DNA from: Nitrospinota bacterium
Lineage (GTDB): Bacteria > Nitrospinota_A > UBA7883 > JACRLM01
Assembly (NCBI GenBank): GCA_016208975.1
Contig: JACQXA010000004.1
Span: 62,001 to 126,000 of the forward strand
DNA: 64,000 nt
Reading direction: 5' to 3'
Shown here: positions 16,143 to 25,485 of the stretch, piece after piece
Position numbering within the stretch: the first letter of the stretch is position 1
Layout of the letters: each line of letters starts with the position of its first letter
Program-made: the position numbers and the translations under genes
Notes under the pieces: generated by a model
Database searches by the model: none
What the model was told of the DNA's origin: nothing
Seen by the model: only the letters and a program-made list of their open reading frames with translations

Positions 16143-17107
16143 CGCGTGAGGGGAAGCGACAGCTCCGCCAATAGAAGACCCAGGGCTGGAATCAGCATAT
16201 ACATGAACCAGTCCGTATGCCGCACGTACACTTTCACGCGGATGTCGGTTTTCTCCAGGCTGTCTATCTCCTGGTATATCTTCGCCAGGGCGGTTTCATC
16301 CTCGGCTCGGAAATAGCGCCCCCCGGTAGTCCTGGCGATATTTACAAGCAACTGCTCGTCTATCTCCGTGCGCACCTTCACCCGGCGGGGGCCAAACTGC
16401 GGGTCGTTCACGGTCTGGTAATAAAGCCCCTCGCGCCCCACGCCGATGGTGTAAACCTTAACCCCCACGGCCTTGGCCAATTGCGCGGCGGTGAGGGGGT
16501 CTATGGCCCCCCGGTTATTCATTCCGTCGGTGAGCAATATGACTATCCTGCTTTTGGCGGGGGAATCTTTCATCCGGTTGGCGGCGGTGGCCAGGGCCAT
16601 GCCGATGGCGGTGCCGTCCTCTATCAACCCTATGTTGGAGCTTTCAAGGAAGCTTGTGAGCGTGCCGTAATCCAGCGTGAGCGGGCACTGGGTGAACCCC
16701 TGCGCCGCGAAAACCACCAGCCCCATCCGGTCGTTCACCCTTCCCTTGATGAACTCGGCGATGACGGCCTTGGCGGCGCCCAGCCTGTCGGGTTTAAAGT
16801 CCGATGCGGTCATGGACGATGAGATGTCCAGCGTGAGCATTATATCTATCCCCTGGGAGGTTATTTCCTCCTCCCGGTAGCCGGTCTGGGGCCGGGCCAG
16901 GGCCACTATCATAAGAATCGCCGCCGTGAACCTGAAAATGAACGGCAGATGAGGCGCAACCCTGGGGGCGCGGTAAACCAGCAGACGGGTGACAAGGCGG
17001 GTGTCCGAAAACCTGATGGCCTTTTCGGGCCTGCGTTTTACATATAGCCACAACCATGGCGGCAACAGGAGCAGAAGAAGCAGGTAAACAGGGTCGGCCA
17101 GCCTCAC
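16124..17107 (-). CDS. VWA-domain membrane protein (BatA-like)
   Basis: The 327-residue product has N-terminal hydrophobic helices, a VWA domain with MIDAS residues DISSS and TDGMN, and a C-terminal helix (DWFMYMLIPALGLLLAELSL). Proteins of this type sit in the inner membrane with the VWA domain outside and partner a MoxR ATPase, probably in metal-dependent assembly or envelope stress. Its start overlaps the BatD-like gene by four bases, so translation is coupled. Confidence 0.92.
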   Translation of the reverse strand: MRLADPVYLLLLLLLPPWLWLYVKRRPEKAIRFSDTRLVTRLLVYRAPRVAPHLPFIFRFTAAILMIVALARPQTGYREEEITSQGIDIMLTLDISSSMTASDFKPDRLGAAKAVIAEFIKGRVNDRMGLVVFAAQGFTQCPLTLDYGTLTSFLESSNIGLIEDGTAIGMALATAANRMKDSPAKSRIVILLTDGMNNRGAIDPLTAAQLAKAVGVKVYTIGVGREGLYYQTVNDPQFGPRRVKVRTEIDEQLLVNIARTTGGRYFRAEDETALAKIYQEIDSLEKTDIRVKVYVRHTDWFMYMLIPALGLLLAELSLPLTRWRVAP

Positions 17108-18051
17108 GCCGTCTCCCCTTCCAGAATCTTCGGCGCCGTCTCCATCACAAATTTTGTGGCATTGTCCAGCGTCTCGTCCGCCAGCTTTAACTCGGGCTCG
17201 CTCTTGGCGAACTTCACCATGTCGCAGGTTTGAAGGATGCTAATGAACGCGGTTTTGCGCTTGAAATCCACATACCGTCCATCGAACCGCTCCTCCAGCT
17301 CCATGGTGGTGCTTTCCAGCGCCAGAACACCGTAACGCTCCTCCACATATTCCCTGAGGATGCTGGAGACCCGGAAGAAATGGTCCCTCCTCAGCCCCAT
17401 GGCGAACAGGTCTTCGCTTTTCAGCTCCCTCAGTTTCGCCAAAGCCGTCTCGTGGGGCGGCCTTGATGGAACGGGTGGAGGGGCCACGGCGGGCGCGGCT
17501 GTTTTGTTGCGCCCCTTGAACCGGCGATACAGAAGATAGGCTATGGCCGCCAATAAAGTAACCACGATGATTGGAACCGCGATATCCCAAAAGGTCAAAG
17601 AGGTCACGGCGGGTTCTTTTATTGAGGCCTTTTTCACCTCTTCCATAACGTTTGCCCCGGCTGGGGTGACAGGCTCCACCGCGAAATTTACCGGGCCAGC
17701 GCTCTCCTCCCGTTCGGCTCCATCAGGCGATTGGATGACGTACTTCACCGGCCCCAACTCCACCGGGCCGGTGTCATACATCACTATCTCGTAGGCCACT
17801 ATATGGGTTTCCATCCCGTCTGGTTCTTTCGCAGGCTCCGGCCGGGCGGTGGCGCGCAGTTCGGCGTTGGCGGGAAGCTTTATGGACGCTGGCGCCACAA
17901 GCGTCTCGCCCGGCAGGAGTTTTACGGCCAGCGTAACCTTAACCGGCAAGCCCACCTTGGTTTTCGCGGGCCCGGCGGTCAGTGAACCATCCGCATAGGC
18001 GTTCCCAGCCCACAGAATGGAAATAAGCGCAACCAGAGGGGAAAGCCTCAT
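17104..18051 (-). CDS. BatD-like membrane protein of the Bat operon
   Basis: The 315-residue product has a signal peptide (MRLSPLVALISILWAGNAYA), a beta-rich periplasmic part, one membrane helix at about 180-198 (PIIVVTLLAAIAYLLYRRF), a proline-rich linker and a cytoplasmic helical domain with VEERYGVLALESTTMELEE. This resembles BatD/DUF4381 proteins of moxR operons. It overlaps both neighbours by four bases. The assignment depends on operon position as much as on sequence. Confidence 0.8.
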   Translation of the reverse strand: MRLSPLVALISILWAGNAYADGSLTAGPAKTKVGLPVKVTLAVKLLPGETLVAPASIKLPANAELRATARPEPAKEPDGMETHIVAYEIVMYDTGPVELGPVKYVIQSPDGAEREESAGPVNFAVEPVTPAGANVMEEVKKASIKEPAVTSLTFWDIAVPIIVVTLLAAIAYLLYRRFKGRNKTAAPAVAPPPVPSRPPHETALAKLRELKSEDLFAMGLRRDHFFRVSSILREYVEERYGVLALESTTMELEERFDGRYVDFKRKTAFISILQTCDMVKFAKSEPELKLADETLDNATKFVMETAPKILEGETA

Positions 18052-18983
18052 CGTCCTCTCCTGCGCTTTTCCCGTTGGCGGAAGAATTTCACCAGCGGTT
18101 CGATGTAAGACTCTCCGGTATCCACCGTCACATGGTCCACTCCCACCATGTTCAGGAACTTTGAAAGCTCCTCTTCCTCCACGCGCACGGCCCGGGCATA
18201 CTCATCCAGAAACATTTTGTTCGAGGTGTCCACGTAAACCGCGCGCCCGGTCTCCGCGTCGCGCAGGGACAGAATGCCCGCCGGGGCCATGGTTTTCTCC
18301 ATGGGATCCGTCATGCGGATGGCGATTAGGTCATGTTTTCTGGCGGTGGCTTTCACCGCTTTTTCGTACCCCTCGGCGCGGAAGTCCGACACCAGAAAGG
18401 CTATCAATTTTTTCCTTGCCACGAGGTTCATGTAATCCAGCGCTGACCCGATGTTGGTGGTGGCGCCCCGGGGCCTGAAAAACAGGATTTCGCGGATGAT
18501 GCGTAAAACGTGGCTCCGCCCTTTACGGGGAGGAACGTAAAGCTCCACCTCGCCGGTGAAGACTATCAGCCCAACCTTGTCGTTATTGCGGATAGCCGAA
18601 AACGCCAGCGACGCGCAAAGCTCGGCGGCGGTTTCGGATTTGAAATTCTCTTTCGACCCGAACGCCCCTGATGCCGACAGGTCGAAAAGGATCATCAGCG
18701 TAAGCTCCCGCTCTTCGCGGAACACTTTCACGAAAGGCTCTCCCACCCGGGCGGTAACGTTCCAGTCCATGGTCCTGATGTCGTCGCCGGGCTGGTATGG
18801 GCGCGACTCGTGGAACTCCATGCCGCGCCCCTTGAAGGCGGAATGGTACTCCCCCGAGAAAAGCGTGTTCACCACTTTCCGGGCGCGGATTTCCACCTCG
18901 CGGATCTTGCGAAGCATCTCCCGGGTTACAGCGGCCTCATCCTGTCCCAAACCGGATGAATGTCTTTCAGGCGAAGGGTTCAT
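18048..18983 (-). CDS. DUF58 domain protein
   Basis: The 311-residue soluble protein carries the DUF58 core GMEFHESRPYQPGDDIRTMDW, followed by a degenerate VWA-like fold with LFDLSASG. It always accompanies MoxR ATPases and is thought to be their partner. The ATG at 18983 is preferred to an in-frame TTG 18 bases upstream. It begins 24 bases after moxR. Confidence 0.92.
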   Translation of the reverse strand: MNPSPERHSSGLGQDEAAVTREMLRKIREVEIRARKVVNTLFSGEYHSAFKGRGMEFHESRPYQPGDDIRTMDWNVTARVGEPFVKVFREERELTLMILFDLSASGAFGSKENFKSETAAELCASLAFSAIRNNDKVGLIVFTGEVELYVPPRKGRSHVLRIIREILFFRPRGATTNIGSALDYMNLVARKKLIAFLVSDFRAEGYEKAVKATARKHDLIAIRMTDPMEKTMAPAGILSLRDAETGRAVYVDTSNKMFLDEYARAVRVEEEELSKFLNMVGVDHVTVDTGESYIEPLVKFFRQREKRRRGR

Positions 18984-19007
18984 CGCGGAATAACGCCCCA
19001 ACGGCCT

Positions 19008-19997
19008 TTAAGGCACTTCAACGGTGTTGAATATTTTGGAGACGATATCGTCCGGCGTCACGTTCTCCGCATCCGCCTCGTAAGTGGGGATAACCCGGTG
19101 GCGCAGAACGGCGGGCCCCGCTTTCTTCACGTCGTCAGGCAAGACGTACCCCCGGTGGTTCAAAAATGCGTAGGCCCGGGCCAGCTTGGCCAGGTATATG
19201 GAAGCCCTGGGGGAAGCGCCGTATTCGATGAGATGGGCCATGTCCAGCCCATAATCCGCCGGGCGGCGGGTGGCGCTGACAACGTTTATGATGTACTGGA
19301 TTATCTTCTCGTCCATGTATATCTGCTCGATGGCCTTCTTGGCCGCCAGAATCTCGCCGTGGCTTATCACCGGGGTCACCTCCGGCATAAGCCCGGTGGT
19401 GTTGCGTTTGACTATCATCAGCTCGTCTTCCTTGGTGGGGTAGTCCACCAGTATCTTGAGCATGAACCGGTCCACCTGCGCCTCGGGCAGGGCGTAGGTG
19501 CCCTCCTGCTCGATGGGGTTTTGCGTGGCCAGCACAATGAAAGGCTCCGGCAGGCGGAAGGTTTCCGAGCCGATGGTGACCTGCCGCTCCTGCATGGCCT
19601 CCAGCAAGGCGCTTTGCACCTTGGCGGGGGCGCGGTTTATCTCGTCGGCCAGGATTATATTGGTGAACAGCGGACCTTTTCGTATGGTGAAGGATGCCTC
19701 CCGGACGTTGTAGATCTCGGCCCCGGTCAGGTCCGCCGGCAAAAGGTCCGGCGTGAACTGTATTCTTTTAAACCCAAGCTGTATGGCGCGGGCCAGCGTC
19801 TGGATGGACATGGTCTTGGCGAGCCCCGGCACCCCTTCCAGCAGGATATGCCCGTCGCACAGAAGGGCCGTGAGCATTCCCTCAATCATGCCCCGCTGGC
19901 CCACAATGACCCGTTCCACCTCGCCCAACAACCTGTCAACGAACAGGGATTTTTCCTTAACCATCTCGTTGACGGCCTGAATATCAACGCTTGCCAT
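19008..19997 (-). CDS. MoxR-family AAA+ ATPase
   Basis: The 329-residue ATPase has Walker A GVPGLAKT, Walker B ILADEINRAP and a sensor region ATQNPIEQEGTYALPEAQ, all typical of the MoxR/RavA clade. It is the first gene of the Bat-type operon and probably acts as a chaperone-like ATPase with the DUF58 and VWA partners. The ATG at 19997 is chosen over the adjacent in-frame GTG because of the GGAGG spacing. Confidence 0.95.
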   Translation of the reverse strand: MASVDIQAVNEMVKEKSLFVDRLLGEVERVIVGQRGMIEGMLTALLCDGHILLEGVPGLAKTMSIQTLARAIQLGFKRIQFTPDLLPADLTGAEIYNVREASFTIRKGPLFTNIILADEINRAPAKVQSALLEAMQERQVTIGSETFRLPEPFIVLATQNPIEQEGTYALPEAQVDRFMLKILVDYPTKEDELMIVKRNTTGLMPEVTPVISHGEILAAKKAIEQIYMDEKIIQYIINVVSATRRPADYGLDMAHLIEYGASPRASIYLAKLARAYAFLNHRGYVLPDDVKKAGPAVLRHRVIPTYEADAENVTPDDIVSKIFNTVEVP

Positions 19998-20113
19998 CAC
20001 GCCTCCATGAAATGCCCGAAGCCGGTTTTAAAACAAAATCGCCAATGCATTTTAAATTATGCGCCGCGCGGGTGTAAAATCATTACTTTAATCCGTTTTT
20101 TCAAGGTCAGCCA

Positions 20114-21454
20114 ATGTATTGTATCGCCATTGTGGGAAGGCCCAATGTGGGCAAATCCACCCTTTTCAACCGTATCGTGGGCGGCAGGCCGGCCATAGTG
20201 GACGACACCCCCGGCGTCACCCGCGACAGGAACATATCCCGGGCCACATGGCGGGGCAGGTCTTTTCTGGTTATAGACTCCGGCGGGTTCGAGCCCGAAG
20301 CCGAAGACGAGATAATGGCCCAGATCCGCGAACAGGCCATTGTGGCCATCGAGGAGGCCGACACCATTTTCCTGGTGGTGGACGCCATGGCGGGCATAAC
20401 CCCGGTGGACGCGGACGTGGCCATGCGGCTACGCTCCAGCGGAAAACCGGTTACCGTGGTGGTTAACAAGGCCGACGACCCCGGCAAGAACATCTATGCC
20501 CACGAGTTCTCCCGCATGGGGTTCGAAAGGATACGCCCAGTAAGCGCGGAGCACAACCTGGGTGTGGAAGACCTGTTAAGAGAGGCATTGGCGGACGTTC
20601 CCCCCGATCCGGAGGTTACCGGCGAAGAGCCCGTAGATAACGTCATCCGCCTGGCGGTGGCGGGCAAGCCCAACGTGGGCAAATCGTCCTTGATAAACCG
20701 CCTGCTGGGCTCCCGCAGGATGATGGTTAGCGATGTGCCCGGCACCACCCGCGACGCCATAGACTCCGAGTTTGAAGCCGATGGGCGCAAGTGGGTGATA
20801 ATAGACACGGCCGGTATCCGCCGCAAAGCCAAGGTCACGATGAAGCTTGAAAAATACTCCGTGATCATGGCCATGAAAGCCATCGAACGGGCGGACGTGG
20901 CCCTGCTGGTAGTGGACGGGCAGGAAGGAGCCGCCATGCAGGAGGCGAAAATAGCCGGGCTCGTTGAGGATGCCGGAAAAGCATGCGTGATAGTGGTTAA
21001 CAAGTGGGACGTGGTGGAGAAAGACCACAAGACCGCCATCCAGGCCGAGGAGGCCCTCCGGCGTCAATTGAAATTCCTCGCCTACGCCCCGGCGCTGTTT
21101 GTTTCGGCAAAGTCGGGCCAGAGAGTTACGAAAATACTCAAGAAAGCGGAAGAGGTTTACACCCAGTACACCAAACGGCTACCCACCTCCAAGCTCAATG
21201 AGATAGTGCGGCGGGCCGTGGAGCAAAAAGAGCCGCCGGTGGCTTCGGGCAAGAGGCTGAAGATATATTTCGCCACCCAGCCCACGGTGAAACCTCCCAC
21301 GTTCGTGCTGATGACCAACATGCCCGATGACGTGCATTTCTCCTACCAGCGCTACCTTATAAACAGGATCAGGGAAGAGGGAGGGTTCGACCTCTCGCCC
21401 ATCAGGATCCTTTTCCGGCGCCCGTCGGGAAGAAGGACTGGCGAGCAGAGATAG
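20114..21454 (+). CDS. der: Ribosome biogenesis GTPase Der (EngA)
   Basis: Der has two consecutive GTPase domains and matures the 50S subunit. The 446-residue protein shows both: GRPNVGKSTLFNR, DTPG and NKAD in the first, and GKPNVGKSSLINR, DVPGTTRD and NKWD in the second, with the C-terminal KH-like domain (VLMTNMPDDVHFSYQRYL). AAGG precedes the ATG. The histidine kinase gene starts three bases after its stop. Confidence 0.98.
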   Translation: MYCIAIVGRPNVGKSTLFNRIVGGRPAIVDDTPGVTRDRNISRATWRGRSFLVIDSGGFEPEAEDEIMAQIREQAIVAIEEADTIFLVVDAMAGITPVDADVAMRLRSSGKPVTVVVNKADDPGKNIYAHEFSRMGFERIRPVSAEHNLGVEDLLREALADVPPDPEVTGEEPVDNVIRLAVAGKPNVGKSSLINRLLGSRRMMVSDVPGTTRDAIDSEFEADGRKWVIIDTAGIRRKAKVTMKLEKYSVIMAMKAIERADVALLVVDGQEGAAMQEAKIAGLVEDAGKACVIVVNKWDVVEKDHKTAIQAEEALRRQLKFLAYAPALFVSAKSGQRVTKILKKAEEVYTQYTKRLPTSKLNEIVRRAVEQKEPPVASGKRLKIYFATQPTVKPPTFVLMTNMPDDVHFSYQRYLINRIREEGGFDLSPIRILFRRPSGRRTGEQR

Positions 21455-21457
21455 GTA

Positions 21458-23317
21458 ATGGCGGAAAAACCGGGCCTGGCAATGGAAAGGAACGAAAAGC
21501 TATACATAGCTTTCGTGTGGCTTGGGGCCCTGTTACTGCTTTGCTTCGTCATCTGGATGGGTTACAGCCTTAACAGCTCCGTGAAGGCCGAGAACGAGCG
21601 CTCTTTCGTGCGGAACATGGGCTACCTGGCGGAGTCTTCCGCCAAATCCATCCAGATCCATTTCGAGAACATCACATCCGAACTGGTCCTGCTAACCCAA
21701 CTGGACGTGATAAAGCGGAACGACCTTCAATGGGCGGACATAGTGTTCCAGCAGGAGATCAAGAAATACCATGAGCGCATAAGCCACATGATATTGCTCA
21801 ACGGCCTTGGGCAGGTGTCGCTTATGATAACCAAAGACCCTGCCCCGGCTACGCTGATGCCCCACGTTAAGGAGTTTTTCGACAAAACCATGCCCGGCAA
21901 AGGCAAACAGCCGGTGTTGGTGAACATAAGCGAGAACCTTATCGTCACCCCCACGTTCCGTGGGCTGGGTGTTGGCACTCCCATATTCCAGAAGGTGGAA
22001 GCCCAGGCCCCCGGCCGCGCCCGGCCCAGCTCCATTTTCGCCACGGGAATGATTATGGCCCTGTTGGGGGCCGACGACCTGGTGGGCGAACTGCTGGAGC
22101 CAGTGCGGCTGGAGGAAAGCGGGTTCGCGTGGCTTGCGGTGGGGGGTGGAGACATCCTCGCCAACAAGAAACGGATGGAGACATTCCTGCGGGGCGCCTA
22201 TGGCCCCCAAGGGACCACGGCCAAACTCCAGGCGGATTTCTCCAAGGTTATAAAAGGCGCGGCGGCGCCAGGCTGGACACGCCTTGAAGGGGAAAAACTT
22301 TCGTTCCGCACCGCCCTGGGCGGGGATGAATGGTTCGTGTCTGTGGCGCAAACTGAAATCCGCGACCAGAAATGGACCGTGGCGGTGGCGGCCCCGTCTT
22401 CCGAGGCGGCGCGCCTGTTAAACCAGAGCTTCTGGCAATCCGTGCTTCTGCTGGCGCTGGTGGCCCTTATCCTTTTTCTTGGCGGATCACTGATAACCCA
22501 GGCGGAGCGGCGGCTTATTCGCGCCGAGGAGCGGGCCTTGCACGCGGCGGAACTGGAGCGTAAAAACATCGCCCTTGAAGAGCTTAACAGGAGGATGGAC
22601 GAGTTTGTGGCCGTGGTCTCCCACGACATCCGGTCGCCCCTGAACGTCATCCGGGGGTTCATAAAGCTCATCCGCTCGGCGCCGGAAGGGTCGGCTTTCG
22701 AAAGGGAGACATCTACAATGTTGCGCTCCAGCAACCGCTTGCTCCAACTGGTTAACGACATACTGGACGTGTCCAAGCTGGAACAGGGGGCGGCCCGGCT
22801 GGCGTATGACCCTATAACGCTGGACAATATCATAGAGGAAAGCGTGAAGACCATGGAGTTCGCCGCGCTGGAGAAGGAGCAGGACATCCGCATGGACCTG
22901 GGGGAGAAAACCGCCATGGACGCGGACGAGGCCAAGCTTTTACAGGTGATGAACAACCTCATCGGCAACGCCATAAAGTTCACGCCTCGCGGAGGGAATA
23001 TCACCGTCACCAAACGGACCGAAAACGGCGCCGCCATAATCATGGTGTCCGACACAGGCCCTGGCATCCCGCCAGAGGAACAGAGCGCGGTTTTCGAGAA
23101 GTTCGAACAGCTGAAGATGAGCCAACAGGGTGTGGAGCCGGGCTCCGGGCTGGGACTGGCCATCTGCAAGGGTTATGTTGAACTTCACAGGGGAAACATA
23201 CGGGTTACCTCCAACGCCGGGCAAGGCTCCACTTTCCATGTAAGCCTTCCGTTAAAAAGGCCGGGAAGGGAGGAAAAAAACGCTCCCGGTAGCACGTCCG
23301 CCAGCGGCGTGTCATAA
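21458..23317 (+). CDS. Membrane sensor histidine kinase with periplasmic sensor domain
   Basis: The 619-residue protein has a membrane helix at about 15-35, a roughly 280-residue periplasmic domain of the Cache-like kind, and a second helix at about 325-345 (SVLLLALVALILFLGGSLI). A short coiled linker, the HisKA box SHDIRSPLNVIRGF and an ATPase domain follow (NNLIGNAIKF, DTGPGIPPEEQ, GSGLGLAI). It autophosphorylates on histidine. No receiver gene is directly adjacent. The HD-GYP response regulator two genes downstream is a possible partner. Confidence 0.93.
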   Translation: MAEKPGLAMERNEKLYIAFVWLGALLLLCFVIWMGYSLNSSVKAENERSFVRNMGYLAESSAKSIQIHFENITSELVLLTQLDVIKRNDLQWADIVFQQEIKKYHERISHMILLNGLGQVSLMITKDPAPATLMPHVKEFFDKTMPGKGKQPVLVNISENLIVTPTFRGLGVGTPIFQKVEAQAPGRARPSSIFATGMIMALLGADDLVGELLEPVRLEESGFAWLAVGGGDILANKKRMETFLRGAYGPQGTTAKLQADFSKVIKGAAAPGWTRLEGEKLSFRTALGGDEWFVSVAQTEIRDQKWTVAVAAPSSEAARLLNQSFWQSVLLLALVALILFLGGSLITQAERRLIRAEERALHAAELERKNIALEELNRRMDEFVAVVSHDIRSPLNVIRGFIKLIRSAPEGSAFERETSTMLRSSNRLLQLVNDILDVSKLEQGAARLAYDPITLDNIIEESVKTMEFAALEKEQDIRMDLGEKTAMDADEAKLLQVMNNLIGNAIKFTPRGGNITVTKRTENGAAIIMVSDTGPGIPPEEQSAVFEKFEQLKMSQQGVEPGSGLGLAICKGYVELHRGNIRVTSNAGQGSTFHVSLPLKRPGREEKNAPGSTSASGVS

Positions 23318-23327
23318 CGCAAGCTCC

Positions 23328-25256
23328 ATGGCCGAAAAATCAGTCCATCTCATCATAGGCGCCGCCGGGCACATAGACCATGGCAAGACCAGCCTCATAA
23401 AAACCCTCACCGGCATAGACTGCGACCGGCTGGAGGAGGAAAAACGCCGGGGTATAACCATAGACCTGGGTTTTGCCATGCTACCCCTGCCCGATGGCCG
23501 CGTGGCCGGGATAGTGGACGCGCCGGGACATCAGCGGTTCGTCCACAACATGCTGGCCGGGGCCACGGGGATAGACATCGCCCTCATCGTAGTGGCCGCC
23601 GATGACGCGGTGATGCCCCAGACCATTGAGCACCTTTCGATAATGGAGCTGTTAAATATCAAACGGGGCGTGGTGGCCATTACCAAGGCGGACCTTGTGG
23701 ACGCAGAAACCCTGGAACTGGCGCGGGCCGATGTGGCGGGGCTTTTAGAAAGCTCATCCTTCGCCGGATCGAGAATAATCCCATGCTCCACGGTTACGGG
23801 GCTCGGTGTGGAAGAGATACGGCAGGAGTTGTTCCGGCTCGCCTCCGAGCCTTCGGAAAAGCCGGTGAACGCGTTTTTCCGGCTACCCATAGACCGCGTG
23901 TTTACGATAAAAGGACACGGCCTGGTGGTAACCGGCTCCGTATATAGCGGGTCGGCCTCGGCTGATGACTGGCTGGAGGTGATTCCCGGGAATATAAAGT
24001 CGCGGGTACGAAGGGTTCAAAGCCACGGGAAAACCGTTGAATCGGTAAGCGCGGGAACCCGGGCCGCCATAAACATAACCGGCCCGGAGAAAGACGACCT
24101 GAAACGGGGAATGGCGCTGTGCCACCCTGCCATCGCGGCCGGATACACCATTTTCAATGGTGAAATAACCTGTCACCGGCTCTCCCCCCTTCCCATCGTT
24201 CATGGCCGCTCGTATTTCCTTCACGTCCACACCGCCGAGACGTTGTGCAGGGTGTTCCTGGGGTGTGAGGCGCGGGAGCTGAAACCGGGTGAAAGGTGTT
24301 TTGGCCAGGTTAGGTTCGAAAAGCCAATCCACTTGCTCCATGGTGACCGGTTCGTGCTCCGTTCATCCTCGGCGATGGAGACGGTGGGTGGAGGAACGGT
24401 TCTGCTACCCGGTGGAAAACCGTTGGGAAAAAGGAAACTGGGCGGGATGAAAAGCCTGTGGGAATCCCTCGCCCGAAAAGATTCCGGCATGAGAGCCATG
24501 ATAGCCTCCACCAAAGGCGGGATGGGCGCCGGTGAGGTTGCGCGATTGTTCAACATTCCGCCAAAAGACATTCCCGGCGTCATCGGGAACACGCAGGGAA
24601 TCTCCAGCTTTGAATGGAAAGGCTCCACATGGTTTTATGATGACGCCGACGGAGAACGGATAGTTTCATCGGTGGTTTCCGCCGTAGAACGGTTCCATAA
24701 ACAAAACCCGGCCCTGCTGGGGATGGAGGAATCGCTGTTATACAAAACGGCGCTGGCTGGCATGGATGAATCGCTGGCGGCCTACTGGGTGCGCCGGGCG
24801 GCGCGGGATAAAAAGCTGGAGTTTGACGGCCCCTTGTTAAAGCTTGCGGGGCGTAGCGCCGTGTTCGAGGGGGAGAATGAAACGGCGCGGTTAAAATTCA
24901 CCGCAGTGTTTCAGGACGCTGGGCTTGCGCCTCCCAAGCCGGAGGCGGTCTTCGAAAAACTTGGGCTAAAAAAAAGCGAGGGCTCCAAGCTGTTAAAGTC
25001 CATCCTGCAACGGGGGGACATCGTTTCCGTGGCTCCGGATTTCATGCTGGCCGGCAACGTTTACAGTAACGCCAGGGAAAAACTTGTGGCCGAGCTTAAA
25101 CTGGAGGGGAAGGCGGATACGGCCCGGTACCGCGACATTCTGGGTTGCGGACGAAAGACCGCCATAGACCTGCTGGAGCATTTCGACAAGACCGGCCTTA
25201 CCAAACGGGTGGACAACAAGGGAACCAGGATTCTACTGACCTTGGAAAAAGGGTAG
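23328..25256 (+). CDS. selB: Selenocysteine-specific elongation factor SelB
   Basis: SelB carries Sec-tRNA to UGA codons marked by a SECIS hairpin. The 642-residue protein has the GTPase motifs GHIDHGKTSL, DAPGHQRF and TKAD, the SelB-specific start IIGAAGHIDHGKTSLIKTLT, and a long C-terminal region of winged-helix repeats ending CGRKTAIDLLEHFDKTGLTKR. selA, selC and any selenoprotein gene must lie elsewhere. The stop codon coincides with the left arm of an inverted-repeat element. Confidence 0.97.
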   Translation: MAEKSVHLIIGAAGHIDHGKTSLIKTLTGIDCDRLEEEKRRGITIDLGFAMLPLPDGRVAGIVDAPGHQRFVHNMLAGATGIDIALIVVAADDAVMPQTIEHLSIMELLNIKRGVVAITKADLVDAETLELARADVAGLLESSSFAGSRIIPCSTVTGLGVEEIRQELFRLASEPSEKPVNAFFRLPIDRVFTIKGHGLVVTGSVYSGSASADDWLEVIPGNIKSRVRRVQSHGKTVESVSAGTRAAINITGPEKDDLKRGMALCHPAIAAGYTIFNGEITCHRLSPLPIVHGRSYFLHVHTAETLCRVFLGCEARELKPGERCFGQVRFEKPIHLLHGDRFVLRSSSAMETVGGGTVLLPGGKPLGKRKLGGMKSLWESLARKDSGMRAMIASTKGGMGAGEVARLFNIPPKDIPGVIGNTQGISSFEWKGSTWFYDDADGERIVSSVVSAVERFHKQNPALLGMEESLLYKTALAGMDESLAAYWVRRAARDKKLEFDGPLLKLAGRSAVFEGENETARLKFTAVFQDAGLAPPKPEAVFEKLGLKKSEGSKLLKSILQRGDIVSVAPDFMLAGNVYSNAREKLVAELKLEGKADTARYRDILGCGRKTAIDLLEHFDKTGLTKRVDNKGTRILLTLEKG

Positions 25257-25398
25257 TGTCCCGGTTTGAAAGTACAGGGGAGATTCTTCACTTACGCTCA
25301 GAGTGACAATATAAAAGCCGTTGATAACATTGTCATCCTGGGCGAAGAGCAAGCGAAGTGAAGGATCTGTCTGTTATTTGAGATTCAAACCGGGACAC
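25256..25398. repeat. Small inverted-repeat (MITE-like) element
   Basis: The perfect 15-base ends GTGTCCCGGTTTGAA (25256-25270) and TTCAAACCGGGACAC (25384-25398) enclose imperfect inner arms (AGATTCTTCACTT against AAGTGAAGGATCT, and GTGACAAT against ATTGTCAT). The whole 143 bases can fold into one long hairpin. The inner sequence belongs to the common bacterial repeat type containing variants of TTCGCTTCGCTCAGAATGACA. It codes for nothing. It lies between selB and the response regulator gene and supplies the last base of the selB stop. Confidence 0.75.
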
Positions 25399-25485
25399 CA
25401 CCGGAAAAAGGTAACCCTTGAAAACCTTGCAAATAATGAAATAATAGCTTTTCTTAAACTTTTAACAAACTTGCAAACCTTACAG

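Noticed and set aside
18960-20198. 412-aa plus-strand reading frame
   Set aside because: It is the complement of moxR, with histidine/glycine-rich shadow composition typical of GC-rich antisense frames.
23328-25256. A selenoprotein or SECIS element near selB
   Set aside because: No in-frame TGA within a recognisable selenoprotein and no convincing SECIS hairpin was found in the window.
25321-25485. N-terminal extension of the HD-GYP response regulator
   Set aside because: The extension would be translated from the inverted-repeat element; the receiver domain starts at the later ATG.
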